NCBI GenBank assembly: GCA_905183005.1
Contig: CAJJDO010000137.1
Location: 155,315-219,314 of the forward strand
Direction of reading: 5' to 3'
DNA: 64,000 nucleotides
DNA from: Paramecium pentaurelia
Taxonomy: Eukaryota; Ciliophora; Oligohymenophorea; Peniculida; Parameciidae
Shown piece after piece: positions 62,319 to 64,000 of this stretch (positions are counted from its first letter, which is position 1; every line of letters starts with the position of its first letter). Both the position numbers and the translations under genes were made by a program. Under the pieces are notes generated by a model. It did not search any database. It saw only the letters and a list, made by a program, of their open reading frames with translations, and had not been told where the DNA came from.

Positions 62319-64000
62319 TCATTTTTTGTTATGTTTTAATGCTTCTTAATATATACCATAAAATATTGAATCTTTTACTAATAATAAGTCTTGAGTCTTG
62401 CCATATTCTTTGATTTCACCTTAATCAATAACAATTATTCTAACATATTAATATATATAAATTACTTATCACAATGTAAAATAGTATTTATTCTATGAGC
62501 AATTGTAATAACAGTGCAATCACTAAATGCATTCAAGATTGTTTCTTATATTTTATGTTCAGTCTCAACATCAATATTTGCAGTTGCCTCATCAATTAAA
62601 ACCACCTTACTTTTTTTCAAAACAGCCCTGGCAATACATATTAATTATTTCTCCCCAGAACTCAAATTGTCTCCTCCTTCACTAATTTAAGTATTTAATC
62701 CATTTCTCTATTATGTCAATTCCTTCAAACAACATTACTCCAAAACTTTTATGATCTCTTCATCTGTTCTTTAATTTAAAGGATCTATATTCTCTCTTAA
62801 GGTTCCATCAAAAATTGTTGAATCTTACATAATCATTGTAATATGTTCTCTAAGTTATTTTAATGAAATAGTTGATATATCTACATCATCAATAATGATT
62901 TTCCCTTCTAAAGCCTCTAAAATTCTCAAAAGAGTTAATGTCATAGTAGATTTACCTGCTCCAGTTCTACCTACAACTCCAATCTTGTCCTAAGGATCAA
63001 TTGTAATATTTAAATTTTTTAATGCTGGCTTCAATCCTTCTCTATATCTGACTGAATAATTTATATAATCTATTCTGCCTTCTTTTGGCCAATGATCTAA
63101 GTAATTCTCCTAATGAGATACTTCCACTAAATGATTATCAACTAATTCTTTATATCCAGGTTCAGGTTCGATCTTAGTAAATGCCAAACATCTTTCAAAT
63201 GATACCAATCCCAATTATAATTAACTAAATGATTGAACACATTCTGAAACATTACCATCTATTTAAGTTGCATATGTTAATAATAATCCAGCCAAAGATG
63301 GATTAGAAAATGAATAGAATACACAATAAACTATTGCCATTGCATTTACAACTAAACTCACTAATCCTAAAACCAACATAAACCAAGTCTAAGATCCTAT
63401 TAATTCTAAAAACACTCTTCTATTTACATCCATATTATCACAATGCTTTTCTATAAATTTACTTTCTTTTTTGAATACTCTCACATAACTTTATCCATTT
63501 ATACATTCACCAAAGAAACTTACAATAGGACTTTTAGAAATTGATTCCAATCTTTGTAATTCTCTACTAGCTGTAACATATAATTATTAAATCCACCAAC
63601 ATAAACAAAAGTAAAAAAATAATGGAATCAACATATAAGCAGTGCTTGAGTATACATAAATAGTCAAATTGGCTATCAATAAACTAATAGACACAAAAAA
63701 CCAACTCAATCCCCAATATACTTCACTATCTAATGAATTTTAATCTTTTGTTAATCTATTCAATATTCTACCTAAAGGTACCCTTTCAAAAAATGAGCAT
63801 TAAGGTGCATATAATAAACAACTATTATTTAATATTTAATATTTACTTTATCATTCTTGTATGAATTTTATCAGATGTTCTTGTTCCAGCAGAAACTAAT
63901 AAAAGAGGTCTCAAAAATGCAAATATTCCTTATCCTAAAGAGAAATAAAAATAGACTTCTAAATATTTATAATTGTCTATATGTTCATCCTCCTCTGCAT
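62319..64000 (-). CDS. ABCC-type ABC transporter, 5' partial (TMD2-NBD2)
   Basis: The gene enters from beyond the window end and stops at TGA 62319-62321. Introns are seen near 63815-63840 and 62445-62470. The visible part is the second membrane domain (FERVPLGRILNRLTKDQ, GLVSFERC) and second nucleotide-binding domain. The latter has the lead-in SVRYREGLKPALKNLNITI, Walker A GVVGRTGAGKSTM, Q-loop MIMQDSTIFDGTLRENIDP, signature NLSSGEKQLICIARA, Walker B KVVLIDEATANID, and switch TVITIAHR. This pattern is ABCC/MRP. Walker B ends in Glu and the signature is intact, so this site should hydrolyse ATP. MRPs export conjugates such as glutathione adducts. It converges with the guanylyl cyclase, stops 26 nt apart. 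Confidence 0.9.

Noticed and set aside
1..64000. CRISPR arrays, prophage, transposase or insertion sequences
   Set aside because: No direct-repeat arrays, transposase motifs or terminal inverted repeats were found by eye; macronuclear ciliate DNA is largely free of transposons.

Overview
This is AT-rich macronuclear-type DNA from a ciliate that reads TAA and TAG as glutamine and uses only TGA as stop. Nearly every gene is full of in-frame TAA/TAG and ends at TGA. Introns of about 19-32 nt can be placed by reading frame. Intergenic gaps are mostly 10-300 nt. The window holds a trichocyst matrix protein and a P-type-ATPase/guanylyl-cyclase fusion. Together these point to Paramecium; the species cannot be named from the sequence. 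No telomeric repeat is seen at either end, so this is an internal piece of a chromosome. All gene models below use genetic code 6.

Layout. 1-9761: a Sel1-repeat protein cut by the window start, a large cysteine-rich multi-pass surface protein, and two related secreted proteins in tandem. 9762-13249: a multi-pass protein with a histidine-kinase-like tail, a small cysteine-cluster membrane protein, and sparse DNA. 13250-20854: two coil/cytoskeletal-type proteins, then a 1,385-residue CHAT-peptidase / NB-ARC STAND protein. 20897-29301: an unidentified compact protein, a divergent alpha-like tubulin, a cyclic-nucleotide-gated-type K+ channel, a secreted coil protein, a C2H2 protein and a trichocyst matrix protein. 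29336-36154: dephospho-CoA kinase, a membrane enzyme of the steroid-reductase/methyltransferase fold, a zeta-like glutathione transferase, an ULK-like kinase, a coiled coil, and a catalytically dead USP-like protein. 36344-45157: a 1,310-residue type I membrane protein, a PH-kinase, UDP-glucose dehydrogenase and a kelch protein. 45323-51843: a karyopherin-beta, a SLC33-type acetyl-CoA transporter and a PIG-S-like GPI-transamidase subunit. 52112-54920: a coiled coil and a gene-poor stretch with a single tRNA-Ile(UAU). 54921-64000: a 2,450-residue P4-ATPase-like/guanylyl cyclase and an ABCC transporter cut by the window end.

Neighbours are functionally mixed, as expected without operons, but several serve membrane excitability, secretion and signalling: K+ channel, cGMP synthesis, trichocyst matrix, GPI anchoring. 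The most unusual items are the CHAT/NB-ARC protein (an NLR- or apoptosome-like layout in a unicell), the degenerate pump domain fused to the guanylyl cyclase, the pseudo-USP, the divergent tubulin, and a recurrent AAG 3' splice site.
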